Positions 1 to 11,809 of a DNA stretch of 64,000 nt are shown here, piece by piece. Within the stretch, counting starts at the first letter, position 1; each line of letters starts with the position of its first letter. Source of the stretch: Magnolia sinica (Eukaryota; Streptophyta; Magnoliopsida; Magnoliales; Magnoliaceae); the NCBI RefSeq assembly GCF_029962835.1, contig NC_080578.1, positions 103,085,759 to 103,149,758 of the forward strand, written 5' to 3'. Both the position numbers and the translations under genes were made by a program. A model generated the notes under the pieces. That model searched no databases. It had not been told where the DNA came from and was given only the letters and a program-made list of their open reading frames with translations.

Positions 1-314
1 AGTTGGATCACCCCTGGCTTGATATCCATGTGTGCCGTATTCGCAGGAAAAACCATACATGAGGGCGTGCTCACCCCTGCCAGTTGTAAATAATCCCGTA
101 AAGTACGAGGTGGGGGTGGTTGACGCATCTCATTCTCATCATGGACTTCCTCAACCCCAGATAGAGGTAGTGCTTGAGGTTGATTTGCAACCATAACCTC
201 AATTAACTCAAGGGATTTCGAGTGGTGTCTAGTCCTGCGATGGACAGTTAACCCCTCAACCAATCCTCTTTTAGTCAAGAGACGTCGAGTGTTGTCACGA
301 ACCCAATTAGGCAT
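1..314 (-). CDS. Partial gag-region open frame of Athila-type element A
   Basis: On the minus strand a frame opens at an ATG ending at 314 (MPNWVRDN...) and runs off the window edge without a stop. It matches the N-terminal frame of element D (49544-49860): a basic stretch around DNTRRLL, a proline-rich PPPPRTLRDYL motif, then the MDIKPGVIQ segment that begins the gag domain. Where element D has a stop codon just before MDIKPG, this copy has a sense codon, so this copy is less decayed here. Function is inferred from position: the N-terminal extension of an Athila gag polyprotein. Only about 105 residues are visible. Confidence 0.6.
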   Translation of the reverse strand, partial: MPNWVRDNTRRLLTKRGLVEGLTVHRRTRHHSKSLELIEVMVANQPQALPLSGVEEVHDENEMRQPPPPRTLRDYLQLAGVSTPSCMVFPANTAHMDIKPGVIQ

Positions 315-964
315 AAAACACTCGCAGCCCTCAATTCATATTCTAAACCTAACCTAAAAGAAAGAAAGGAAATAGAGATCAAGAAAGAAAGAAGAAAAGA
401 GTTGGAAAGAAGTTACCAAATTCGAAGTTCCTAAGTTAGATTCTGCAAAATAAAACAAAACAAGTTAGTTTCTAAAAATAGAAAGTCTAAGAATAGAAAG
501 TAAACTATTTTCTAAAAAAAGAAGAATTCTAAAGATAACCAAAAATAGAAAGTTTCTAAAAACAAATTACGAAAGCTCTAAACCTAATTCAGAAAGTAAG
601 AAAGTTTCTAAAAGAAAACCTAGAATTAAAAAGAGTTTCTAAAAAGGAAAATAACTAACCTAGTTTTTAAAAGTTAATCAGGAAAGTTCTAACCTAAAGT
701 TAGGAAACTAGTTTCTAAAAAGGGAAAATTTCGTAAAAATATAAAACAAATCCTAATCTAGAAATAGAAATGAAGAAAAATCAGGAAGAGATTAGCAAAT
801 TAGGAAGCCTATGTCAAGATCCTACAAAACAGAAGAGTTAGGTTAGTTTCTAGAAATCAAATAGAGAAACCTAAATCTAGAAAAACTCTAATCTTAACTT
901 AATTCTAAAACTAGCTGATCCCAGAAAATGTAACCATCAATCCCCAGCAGCGGCGCTAAAAACT
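1..964 (-). mobile_element. Athila-type LTR element A, 5' internal part (leader and gag N-terminus)
   Basis: Read on the minus strand, this segment matches the 5' internal part of the complete element D at 48751-49860. The order is a primer-binding-like site next to the LTR (about 940-964), an A/T-rich leader full of TTTCTA/TTTAG repeats (about 330-930), then the start of the coding frame. The primer-binding site resembles the 3' end of plant tRNA-Asp with a few mismatches. The rest of gag-pol lies off the left edge. The leader has no open frame and looks like the untranslated leader of this family. Confidence 0.85.
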
Positions 965-2981
965 TGTTCATACCCCAAGTATAGGGTTGTGATGTAGTAA
1001 TAATCTCAGTAAAACCGAGGTCGAATCCACAGAGACTGAACCTTGTATGTAATATGAAAGAACTCGAACTAGAACTAGGGGAAGATGTAATCTAAATCAA
1101 AGGCTTTTAAGAGAGTAATGGTGAAATATTAAACTAAACTTGTGAAATTCAAACATGAAAAGCTAAGGTACCAAGATCCACTTGTACAAAACAGGGAGAT
1201 CTATGCTCGATATTATAACCTTAAAAAAATCAAATCTGAACTTCCTTTGATCTAGTCATCAATGGATAAGAGGTATGAGAATTAGACTTGATTCCATCAC
1301 AAGGCCATGTCCATGAGACATAGCAAACAACAGAATCTAACCAATCCACATCTATCTGAGAGGGTTATAAACATTAGGAAGGGTTCCATCATCCAGCCAT
1401 ACTCAGGAGGCGATGGTGAATAAACAGGGCCTCCTAATTTCATAATCATAATAATGAAAAGGACATGTTCAAAAGTATCGCCGATCTATTGCAAGTTAAG
1501 TTACAACAAACCATTAAAAACTAAAGGCATTCCTTATAATCAAACTAGAGTCAAATAGAGTGCAATTTAAACAAGAATTAAAGGCATAAAGAAAAATCTC
1601 CCATCTCACTACAAGCTTCACCTCTTAGCCCTAGCTAAGAGGCTTAGCCAGACATGATTAGGTTAATATCTCTAAACAAATCCATAAAAAAAGAAAGAAA
1701 GAAAATAAGAAGAAGAAGGAAACTTGGATCTCCACCCGCTCCCCACGTGGACAAGATCTCCACCTGGATGTTGAATGCAAACTTTCTCTTTCTATCTCCT
1801 TTATATAAGCAAGGGAGGATGGTGGCTATGTGGAGAATTTCCGCAGGAAAAAAAACCATGCGTAAGGATCCTACATACTCCAGCAGCGTGCGCAAGAACC
1901 ATATGAAACTACTCACGTTTTGAAGAACGGTGAGTGGTCTTTTCTTGATATTTTTCCAAAAAATCTTCTCTCGGACGGTTGTGGATGTCTTGAGCTCTAG
2001 TTGGACGGTCCAAATCATGGATCCGACCAAGATCATGATCATGAAACTGCCTAAAAATCCTGGATCTTGCGGACGTGCGAAAACAGGGGAAATAGTACGC
2101 TGAGATACTCGGTGGGCCTCACATTGGTGTTTTCGGAGATATCCACCCCGTTCATTAGATTCCTGGTGAAATTTCAGTTGGAAAAGAGTAGTTTTTGTCG
2201 TGTTTTGGAGCGGTCTACTGTATAAAATCAATTCGTCGTCCATCCTGCGCTTTCTAGCGATCCACATGTGTACGTGTGCAAGGGACCAAAAAGCCACTTT
2301 ATGATGGTCACACCCCTCCTCTGGACACAATGGACGGTCCAGATCATCCATTTGGATGATAGGTGGGGCCCACAATTAAAACCCATCCAGCCAGCTTCCG
2401 TATGCTAGAGCTGGCTGGATTTTCAGTCACACTTTACACATGCACTCTCCTGAGTGGGGTCCACTGTGATGCGTGTGAGAATCCGCTCCGTCCATTTGAT
2501 GTGTCACTCCATTTAAGGGATTGAGACTGAATTTGAAGCACATCCAGATATCAGGCGGGCCCCAAATCAGGATTTTAGGGGCTGATCTGTCCGTTGGGCA
2601 ACTTTTACAAGGATCCAGTATTTGAATTTTAACGTGTACGGTTAATTTATGGTCCTCAGGCCATATATGAAGTTTCGAGCCGAACGGCTAGTGGGAACCC
2701 TATGATCTTGCATTCTGGTTAACTTTCAGGCTCACTTAATATGAGTGGCATGATTTTCTTGGATCTCTGGCATGTAAATTCTTCGATCTCGGTCCCATGG
2801 GGTCCGTCCCTTGCCTTGGTGCTTCTGAAGTGTCAAATCCATGCTTTTAGTACCATTTTTCAATCTAGGCTCCTAAATTCACCTTGTATCATAAACACGA
2901 TTAAAATAGTCCACTAAGCAGTATCATGTTCATAAAATCAGATAATAACTGGGGTCTAATATGTAATATTTAACCCTTAAA
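965..2981 (-). repeat. 5' LTR of element A
   Basis: Minus-strand LTR of about 2.0 kb. Its 3' end at 965 reads ...CTATACTTGGGG-tATGAACA on the minus strand, as in the other family LTRs. Its 5' end lies near 2981, where the family start TGAGGGTCAAATATT is degraded. A TATA-like motif sits at about 1800-1810, and a perfect 9-bp stem-loop at 1621-1642. The long minus-strand frame at 1644-2375 is a chance frame inside the LTR. The LTR is flanked on the right by CTCGGCTCG-rich DNA. Confidence 0.85.
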
Positions 2982-3479
2982 AACTCGGCTCGACTCGGTA
3001 TTAAGCTCGACTCGACTTTAAGTTAGTATATAAAGGATTTTTAAAAAACCCTACCCAGTCACCTGACCCTACTCAGTACGTCCAAACTAGCAACCCTACT
3101 CGTTCTCCCTCCCTTTCGCCCAAATCGCCCCATTTCTCCTTCCAAATCGCCCAAATTAGCCGTCCGTCTGGCTACATTTCCTTCTTTCAGCAACTGTCCG
3201 GCGACATTTCTTTCTTCCAGCATCTGTCTAGATGAGCACTTCCTTTTTCCAGCGTTTGTCCAAACGAGCTCCACCCAGCAACATTCCCTCTTCCAACGTC
3301 TGTCCGGACGAACTTCTCCTCGAAAGTGAGTCCTATCCACCACTCTCTCCATTTTTTCCGGCCGTCCGAGTAGCGGAACCCATCCGACCAGCGACCACTG
3401 TCCGGGCTCCAACTCGGCTGGAACTCGACTGAGTCAAGCACGAGCTGTTGTTCCGAGCTCGAAGGCCGAGCTGAGACTC
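2982..3479. mobile_element. CTCGGCTCG-rich hAT-like element fragment with degenerate tandem repeat
   Basis: Both ends carry the ACTCGGCTCGACTCGG pattern seen in the complete hAT-like element at 9827-10392. The middle (about 3160-3320) is a degenerate array of a 30-45 bp unit containing TTCCAGCRTCTGTCC. It appears to be the interior of a DNA element into which Athila copies A (left) and B (right) inserted, with its right end preserved at 8492-8547. No open frame here is convincing; overlapping minus-strand frames of 117-119 codons look like chance frames over the array. Confidence 0.45.
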
Positions 3480-4318
3480 TGTTCACAACCCTAAGTATAG
3501 GGTCGCGATGTAGTAATAATCTCAGTAAGACCGAGGTCAAATCCATAGGGACTGAACCTTGTACGTAATCTGAAAGTAACTAGAACTAGAACTAGAAGAA
3601 GATGTAATCTAAACCAGAAGAATTAAGAGAGTAATTGTGAATAGATTAATTAAAAACTAATAAATTTAAAGGTAGTAACTAGGGTACAAGGATCCACTTG
3701 TAGCAATTGGGAAGCTACCTTATATTGATTCAAGGACACAACTGGAATTAGAGTCCTATCCTATCCAATTGGTAAGAAGAGATTTGTCAGATCTCTGAAC
3801 TTCTTATGGATCTAATCATCAATAGATAAGAGTGGTGAAGATTTGGAAGTGATTCCGTTACCGAACCATGCCCAGGAGACTATGGCAAACAACAACAATT
3901 TACCAATCCATAACCAATCTAAGAGAATTATGAACGTTAAGAAGGATTTCATCATCCAACCATGCCTAGGGGACGATGATGAATAACAAGATTCCCAAGT
4001 CCATAACCTCTATAATGGAAAGAACATACTCAAAGCTATCGCAGATCTATTGTAATTTAAGTTACAACAAACCATTAAAAACTAAAAGTATTCCTTATAA
4101 TCAAATTAAAATTCGAAAGAGTTCAATAAAACATGAATCAAAACAAAGCAAACATCCCAATCACGCTACAAGCTTCACCTCTTAGCCCTATCTAAGAGGT
4201 TTAGCCGATCATAGACATGGTTAGGCTATCTCTTAGAAAACATAAAAGAAAGAGAGAACAAGGAAGAAGAAAGAAGAAAACTCAGCCGGCTGCACTCCAC
4301 GTTTAAGCTCCACGTCCT

Positions 4319-4383
<65 letters not shown>

Positions 4384-5440
4384 ACGTTCCTGGATATAAG
4401 ATGCCTCCACGGCTGCCCTGGATGATGCCCTTCTCCACGCTCTCTCTCTTCCTTTTATAGGTAAAGGAAGTCAATGAATGGACTTACACAGCCAGCAGTG
4501 TGCACAGACAAAATGCAAAATGACTTGCATTTGGCATGGATTTCTGGGATATGAACTGCCTGTCCTTGGAATCTGTCTTCTTGGATAGGGTCGTGGTCCC
4601 CTTCCCGAGCCTTTAAACTGTCCGGATCACTGATCCGACCACTCCCTTAATCACATAATGGCCCACGGAGGTTGAACGTCCGAACGTAAGTAACCCGCGG
4701 ACGTTCTTATGCTGTGAAGCTCGGTGGGCCCCACAGTGATGTTTTTGAAGAAATCCACCCCGTCCATTAGATTCGTGGTGAAATTTCAGTGAAGAATGGA
4801 TGGTTTTTCTAGATTTTTGTGCGGCCCACTATATCAAATCTTCCCGCAATTCATCCTGCATTTTACGGTGATCTCTGTGTTTATGCGTGTATGGAACCAA
4901 AAAGACTCCATGGCTAGGGGTGTGGCCACCCCCTTGATCGAATGGATAGTCCAGATCATCTAAATGATGGACGATAGTGGCCCACTAAGAATCATCCGTT
5001 CGGACACTGGTGAAAAAATGGACTTTCTATTTTTTAAGAGGAGAGCTCGAATCAGCGTGTGCTAACCGGCCTCCTTGTTTTGGTGCACGACGAGTGCACG
5101 TATGCTGTGCACACGCACACCCTCAAGGTGGGGTCCACTAAGATGTACATGAGAAATCCGCTCCGTCCATCCTTTTTATCATCTAATTTGAGGGGTTTAG
5201 ACCAAAATTGAAGCATATTTAGAGATCAGGTGGGCCTCCAAATCAGTGATTTAGTCGCTGAGCTGTCCATTGGGCTACTTCCACAAAGATCCAAGGGCTG
5301 AATTTCGACATATACGGTTAATTTAGGTTTCTCAGGCTAGATATAAAGTTTCAAGCCAAACGGATGGTGGAAACCCTGTGATCTTACATTTAGGACAATT
5401 TTCAGGCTCCTTTAACTTCAATCACTTGATTTTCTTGGAT
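3480..5440 (-). repeat. 3' LTR of element B, truncated
   Basis: Aligns with the right LTR (6373-8491) from its TGTTCAC end at 3480 to about 5440, where the sequences stop matching. A TATA-like TATAAAAGG (minus strand) lies near 4450, and the family stem-loop is at 4178-4199 with one mismatch. It holds a long CT microsatellite absent from the partner LTR. Confidence 0.8.
4319..4381. repeat. (CT)n microsatellite, about 31 units
   Basis: Uninterrupted TC/CT dinucleotide run inside the left LTR of element B. The same site in the right LTR (about 7200-7215) has only about 7 units, so the array expanded after the two LTRs separated. Confidence 0.95.
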
Positions 5441-6372
5441 CAAGGCATGATTTAAGCTCTTCTAGTACTTTTCTCATGTCTGCAGAAGAGTATGTGTCAC
5501 CCTGAAGTGGCTCCTCTTAGATCGATTCTGATTGGATTTCAAAGGTAGGAGATCCAAGAGAATAATCATTATAACAAGTTGTTGGTTCATCTTCCAAATT
5601 TTAATGTTTCCACTAGTTATAGTCATACGGATCATAGGTGGGAGAGTATGATGGTCGTTGAATATAATCTTTCATTGTTTTCTTCTTGTTTGATAGTTGA
5701 TTATAATTCTCACTCCCATAAGTCTGACAACCCAAACATTCACACAATGTTTCCTTAATCCATGGGGTGCAAATATTCTCCCTCATATGATCACGTAAGG
5801 ACTTCTTAACCGTTGAAACATTATATTTTGGTCGATTCTCGATGATGGTTTTATAAAAGTTTTGAGATAGGTTTTTTTCTATCATAATCATCATACATCC
5901 TTTCCCAAGATCCATAAGCTATCTCAACATACTAACGTGCCCACTCATGCATGGCAAAACCCTAACTCTGAATCTAATCTTAAAAATTATAAAAAAAATC
6001 CTATAGCAATAAGAGATTTAGAAATAGAAAGAGAGAGAATTAGAAAGAAGTTACCAAATTAGAAGTTCCTATGTTAAGATCCTGCAAAAGAAAATAAAAG
6101 AAATTAGTTTCTAAAAATAAAAGAAATCCTAAAATTAGAAAATAAAACCCTAATCCTAAAAATAGAATAATAGAGAAATTAAAAAGAGATTACCAATTTA
6201 GAAAGCCTATATCAAGGTCCTACAAAACAAGAAAGTTAGGTTACTTTCTAGATATCAAATAGAAAAACCTAAACCTAGAATTAAAAACTAGAAAAATCCT
6301 AATCTTAACCTAATTCTAAAACTAGTTAATCTCAGAAAAACGTAGCCATCAATCCCCGGCAAGCTAAAAACT
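5441..6372 (-). mobile_element. Internal remnant of element B (leader and unrecognised short frame)
   Basis: The part beside the right LTR (about 5990-6372) is the same TTTCTA-rich leader as in elements A and D, with a shortened primer-binding-like site at about 6350-6372. Further in, a minus-strand frame at 5613-5915 encodes about 100 residues ending MKDYIQRPSYSPTYDPYDYN. Its MKDYIQ segment sits where D has LRDYLQ, so it may be the N-terminal gag extension of a divergent subfamily. I cannot assign it further. Confidence 0.6.
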
Positions 6373-8491
6373 TGTTCACAACCCCAAGTATAGGATTACG
6401 ATGTAGTAATAATCTCAGTAAGGTCAAATCCATAGGGACTGAGCCTTGTACGTAATCCGAAAGTAACTAGAACTAGAACTAGAAGATGCAATCTAAACCA
6501 GAAGAATTAAGAGTGTAATTGCGAATAGATTAATTAAAAACTAATAAATTTAAAGGTGGTAACTACGGTGCTAAGGATCCACTTGTAGCAATTGGGAAGG
6601 TACCATGCATTGATTCAAGGACACAACTGGAATTAGAGTCCTGTCATATCCAATTGGTAAGAAGAGATTTGTCAGATCTCTGAACTTGTCATGGATCTAA
6701 TCATCAATAGATAAGAGTGGTGAAGATTTGGAAATGACTCCTTCACCGAACCATGCCCAGGAGACTAGCAAACAACAACAATTTACCAATCCACAACTAG
6801 TTTAAGAGAATTATGAACGTTAGGAATGATTCCATCATCCAACCATGCCCAGGGGACGATGATGAATCATAGGATTCCCAAGTTCATAACCTCTACAATG
6901 GAAAGAACATACTCAAAACTATCGCAGATCTATTGTAATTTAAGTCACAACGAACCATTAAAAACTAAAAGTACTCCTTATAATCAAATTAAAATCCAAA
7001 AGAGTTTAATAAAACATGAATCAAAACAAAGCAAACATCTCAATCATGTCACAAGCTTCAGCTCTTAGCCCTAACTAAGAGGTTTAGCCGATCATAGATA
7101 TGGTCAGACTATCTCTTAGAAAACATAAAAGAAAGAAAGAACAAGGAAGAAGAAAGAAGAAAACTCAACCGGCTGCACTCCACGTTTAAGCTCCATGTCC
7201 TGCTCTCTCTCTCTCCTCCTCACGTTCCTGGATATAAGATGCCTCCATGGCTGCCCTGGATAATGCCCTTCTCCATGCTCTCTCTCTCTTCCTTTTATAG
7301 GCAAAGGAAGTCGGTGAATGGACTTACGCAGCCAGCGGTGTGCACAGACAAAACGCAAAACTACTTGCGTTTGGCGCGGATTTTCGGGATATGAACTGCA
7401 TGTCCTTAGAATCTGTCTTCTTAGCTAGGGTCGTGGTCCCCTTCCCGAGCTTTAAGACGGTTCCTTGATCCGACCACTCCCTTGATCACACAATGGCCCA
7501 CGGAGGCCGGACGTCTGAACACACGTAACCTGCGGACGTTCTTGCTCTCCGAAGCTCGGTGGGCCCCACAGTGATGTTTTCCGAGAAATCCACCCTACCC
7601 ATTAGATTCGTGGCAAAATTTTAGTTGGGAATGAATGGTTTTTCTAGAGTTTGGTGTAGCCCAATGTATCAAATATTCTCGCCATTCATCCTGCATCTGA
7701 TGGTGATCTACGTGTGTGCACGTGCACGGGACCAAAAAGACTCCATGTCTAGGGGCGTGGTCACCCCCTGGATCGAATGGACAGTCCCGATCATCTAAAT
7801 TATTGACGATGGTGGCCCACTAAGAATCGTCCGTTCGAACGCTGGTGGAAAAACGGACTTCCCGTTTTTTAAGAGGAGAGCTAGGGTCAGTGTGTGCTGA
7901 CCGACCTCCTTGTTTTGGTGCATGGCGAGTGCACGTATGCTGTGCACATGCACACCCTCAAGGTGGGGTCCACTGAGATGTACATGAGAAATCCGCTCCG
8001 TCCATCCATTTTCTCATCTAATTTGAGGGGTTGAGACCAAAATTGAAGCATATCCAGATATCAGGTTGGCCCCAAATCAGTGATTTAGTGGATGATTTGT
8101 CCATTGAGCCACTTTTACAAAGAGCTAAGGGTTGAATTTCTACGTGTGCGGTTAATTTAGGGTCCTCATGCCATATATAAAGTTTCGAGCCAAACGGATG
8201 GTGAGAACCCTTTGATCTTGCATTCAGGATGATTTTCAGACCCCTTTAACTTCAATCACTTGATTTTCTCGTATCTTTGGTGTGTGAATTCTTTGATTTT
8301 GGTCCCCTAAGATCTGACCCTTGCCTTGGTAATTTCTGAGCGTTAAATCCATACTTTTAGCACCCTTTTCAGTCCAAGCTCTTAAATTCACCTTGCAACA
8401 CAAACATGATTAAAATAGGATGTTAAACATTATCATGTTCGTAAAATCAGGTAATAACTAGGGTTTAATATGTAATATTTGACCCTCAATA
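6373..8491 (-). repeat. 5' LTR of element B
   Basis: Full-length minus-strand LTR (about 2.1 kb). The 3' end is TGTTCACAACCCC at 6373 (reverse of ...GTGAACA). The 5' end is GACCCTCAATA at 8481-8491, with TG decayed to TA. A TATAAAAGG core promoter motif (minus) lies near 7292-7302, and the conserved stem-loop at 7061-7082 with a G-U-type change. Confidence 0.85.
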
Positions 8492-8547
8492 AACTCGAGC
8501 ATGAGATGGGCAAAGCTCGGCTCGGCTCGACTCGTATACACCTCTAA
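8492..8547. mobile_element. Right end of the hAT-like element hosting element B
   Basis: CTCGGCTCGGCTCGACTCG followed by TATACACCTCTAA resembles the terminal TGTACACCCCTAA of the element at 9827-10392. It continues the CTCGGCTCG DNA on the other side of element B (2982-3479). Confidence 0.45.
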
Positions 8548-9826
8548 ATTATACACATATATCAATGTGAGCCCATATGGGTCATTGTTTGCATATATGG
8601 GTAATAGTTGTTATGTTATATAGGTCGTGGTTGTCATGTTGCGTGGATCGTGGTATCCACATGTTCTCTTCCTCTTCTACCAAACCATTGGTACCATAGC
8701 TTAAGGCCCACAATGGGGTGATCTGATCCATCCACCTTGTCAACCAGATTGCCGTGGGCTCAAAAAGTCTTGATATGGGCAGTGTACACTTCTAACAAAC
8801 ATCACAGTGAGCCTGAAAAGTTTCAACAGTCACCGTTATTTTTTTTTATGTGGGCCACACGAGCATTGGATTGAGCTAATATTTGGGCCCTAGCCCTAAA
8901 ATGACATGGCAAAAAGGATGGACGGCATGGATGAAACACATACGTGGTGGTGGGGCCCACAGACCACCGAGCACCAGCCATTGGTTGGTGGCAAGTGGAG
9001 TAGCCAATCCATCACTTTCTTAGGTGTTGAAATAGAATGTAACTTCTTATTCACTCTAGGATTGTAACTTCTGAACCAAGGACAGAGGCATTTTCGTCTG
9101 AAACAATATTCAGAAGTTGTCAGAAGGCCACTCTTAGGATATCTGGAATGTAGTACCTCCATAGGTAATTTGACCAAACTTCGAGGTCAGTACGGTCTAA
9201 TTCCCTTCAAATTATGAATGGATTTTCTCATATGACCACTGACTTTTTTGCTATGGACCGAAAAGCATCCTCTGAAACTATTTTTGAAAATTCATCTATA
9301 GTTTTCACCATTAGACGTTAAACCTCCTCCTGCCATATGTATATGTGAAAGATTTTTGCATTTTTACATTGGCCAAATTGCCCACTACTTTAAGGTTTTC
9401 CCACCTAACTTTTGATTGACGTGTAATCCCACCCTAATTGTAGGTGAGCCCACCATAATATATGTAAGAAATCCATCCTCTCCATGTGTTTTGCTACCTC
9501 CCTTGAGGACATAAGTCCAAATATGAGATTGACGCATGAGAGGGAGTAGGAAATTAAAGAGGAAGAAGACTATTTTCTCCACGTGAGAAGAACTTTAATT
9601 TGAATCCAGAAGGTGTAATGATTCTTAAATATATAAGAAATCAGAAAATTTTTAAATATTTTATTAAGTCACTTTCTAAAATGAGATTATAATGTTTTAA
9701 ATAATAAAATGCAAACTTTAATTAAGAGTCATAATGCGACTAAACTAAAACTTTTTAGAAATAGCAAAACCTATTAAAAATAGAAAGTCCTAATTATCAG
9801 ATAAAAAATATGCCACATACCAAGGC
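8548..9826. other. Intergenic DNA with a foldback-repeat remnant
   Basis: 8690-8960 holds a degraded copy of the long inverted-repeat family, ending GGATGGACGGCATGGATGAAACACATACG then GTGGGGCCCACAGACCACC. The remainder (about 8970-9826) is AT-rich, with only chance frames. I see no gene. Confidence 0.6.
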
Positions 9827-10392
9827 TGGGGGTGTACACAAGTTGAACCGAATCGAGCTTGGCACAGCTCGACTCGGCTCGGCCACTAGCTGACCCCAGC
9901 TTGAACTCGGCTCGGCTTGGTCCTTGAGTCTAACTGGCCAACTCGGCTCAGTTCGGTCAATAGCTCAAGCCAATTCAAGCCAAGATCGAGCCTCTGTAGC
10001 ATTTTCACAAACACATGAAGTACACTTTCAATTTCTCACTGCATGTAAAGCAATAGCATCTGTTTACAAGTATCCCATCAAACAAAATGTAGGCAACATC
10101 AAAATCAAGAAAAAAATGGTATTTGTTTCATATACATACCTTCCTTGCCACTAGCTGACACTTTGTTGAGTAATTTGATCAAACACTTGGTGAGCAACAT
10201 CAATATCAAAGTAACCGAGTCAACGAACTGGTTCGATTTGAGTTGGGGTTCGATCCATTCAAGTCGAGCTTGGGCAAGCTTGAACTCGGTATGAATTTTT
10301 TTCGAGCTCAAAAAATCAGCTCAACTCGGCTCGAACTCGGCTTTGAGCCAAGTCGAATCAAGCTTTTTCGAGTCGAGTTGTGTACACCCCTA
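9827..10392. mobile_element. Non-autonomous hAT-like element (566 bp)
   Basis: The ends are inverted repeats: TGGGGGTGTACACAA on the left and TAGGGGTGTACACAA on the reverse of the right end. The flanking octamers ACCAAGGC (9819-9826) and ACTAAGAC (10393-10400) match at six of eight positions, both differences being transitions, as expected for an aged 8-bp hAT target duplication. The interior is rich in GCTCGACTCGG. No transposase is present. Confidence 0.7.
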
Positions 10393-10779
10393 ACTAAGAC
10401 TCTAAGATGAAAGAAGTACATCCAATCTGGCATGAGTCGGATTAAAAGTTATAACAAATTTATGGTTCGCACTTCAAATGACAATTTCTCTTGATCCAGA
10501 TGCACCTAAGGCCTAGTTACATCAAGCCTTATGTAGGACTGGTCCTGATCTAACAGATTAGGTCCCCTTCTATTTGGGCTTCTTTCGGTCCATTTGTGCC
10601 AAGAATATATCTGCAGCCCTCTCTACATGAAAAATAAATCTAAACTTGAGTGGAGTACCACGTGATATAAAACAATGGGAAATGAAATCCAACAATCGAA
10701 ACCTTTCTAGGGTAAATTATGATGTTTATATGCCATTTAAATTGAAAGTGGATTGCCTACCGACACTTTCGGTAGCAAG

Positions 10780-10960
10780 GTAGCTACTAGCAAGTGCTTT
10801 GTAGACCCCATGGTAATGTATCTAGTTTATTCATACTATCCATCTATTTTTTCTATATTACTTTAGGGCATAAACCTAATTATGAGACGGATCCAAATCT
10901 TAAGTGGACCACACTACAAGAAAATAGTGGTAATTGAACACCCACCATTCCGGTTCTTTT
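10780..10960. repeat. Foldback-family fragment
   Basis: Contains the family landmarks in order: GTAGACCCCATGGTAATGTAT, a CATCTATTTTTT arm, GGATCCAAATCTTAAGTGGACCACAC, then TTGAACACCCACCATT. It is cut off on the right by the small element at 10963. Confidence 0.6.
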
Positions 10961-10962
10961 AA

Positions 10963-11081
10963 TAAGGACAGTCAATGGCCGGGCCTCAGGTTGGCTTTGG
11001 CCCAGATTTTAAACTGTTCCAGCCAGGCCTGATCGAAATGTACTGATTTTATCTCCTGAGCCCAGTCCATTGACAATCTTA
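10963..11081. mobile_element. Small MITE (119 bp), GTCAATGG type
   Basis: Termini are inverted: TAAGGACAGTCAATGG at the left and TAAGATTGTCAATGG on the reverse of the right end. The interior is rich in GGCC/CCGGGCC. A second member lies at 32099-32228. The end pattern resembles plant hAT MITEs, and I could not define a target duplication. Confidence 0.55.
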
Positions 11082-11319
11082 CTTTCTACTTATGCTTTTA
11101 TTATGTCTTGACGTGGATATCCAGTACGACAAAAAACATTGATGGATCCAATACAAACAATTTTAGACGTTTGTAAATATAAATATCGTCTCATCCATTC
11201 AGACGCATCTGACCAAGATGATTGGACACTAAAAGAGATGAGGCCATTAGAAACTTTTGTGGTGGTGGACCACAGCGTAATATTCATACGATTTTAGAGG
11301 TTTGAAGCTCCTTGGTCCC

Positions 11320-11395
11320 TACTCATGGCTCGGTGGTAAACTCCGTGAGATTCAATACCGAGATCATACATGGTGCAAGCCACCTAAATTTTAGA
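11320..11395 (+). repeat. Possible tRNA-derived SINE head
   Basis: TGGCTCGGTGGTAAA fits a Pol III box A (TRGCNNAGYNGG). It is followed about 25-30 bp later by a poor box-B-like stretch (ACCGAGATCATAC). The box B match is weak and no tail is defined. Confidence 0.3.
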
Positions 11396-11809
11396 TCAAA
11401 CTAATACTTGGGGTAAGCTACGTGGGGCCCAATGAGACGTGATAAATCCACCATTGAAACCGCCACAGAGCCCACCATCTCGTTTATATGCTATCCAAAC
11501 CATTCCTAAGGTCCGGGCAGTGGGATGAACTGAAAACGCACATATTAGCCTCTTTCAAAACTTCTATGGGCCGATAGATTTCCACATTAGGTGTTCCATC
11601 TAACTCTCGGTGGCCCAACGTAGCTTCCAGCAACGGGATGCCGCACATGATGGACAGATTGGATGTGATTAAAACATGCATTACATCACAATGGGCACCA
11701 CTGTCTATTTTGTACACAGCATCGAATCACCTCCGTCTTTAATTTACTTTTGCTCTTTTTGTTTCTCTTTTCTTTTAACAGTTTCTCTTGCTTTCTCTCC
11801 TCAGCTTCT

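Larger units (their letters stand above)
3480..8491 (-). mobile_element. Athila-related LTR element B, internally deleted
   Basis: Minus-strand element with an LTR at each end and only about 0.9 kb of interior, so almost all of gag-pol is missing. Flanking pentamers are GACTC (3475-3479) and AACTC (8492-8496), a target-site duplication with one mismatch. The left LTR lacks the first ~250 bp of the family LTR, so a deletion has removed the LTR/internal junction. The element cannot be autonomous; it is either a deletion derivative or a non-autonomous subfamily. Confidence 0.75.

Noticed and set aside
1644-2375. 243-codon minus-strand open frame
   Set aside because: It lies wholly inside the LTR of element A and is not open in the corresponding LTRs of B, C or D; no domain recognised.
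3059-3546. Overlapping minus-strand frames of 117 and 119 codons
   Set aside because: They run over a degenerate tandem array and into the LTR of element B; low-complexity chance frames.
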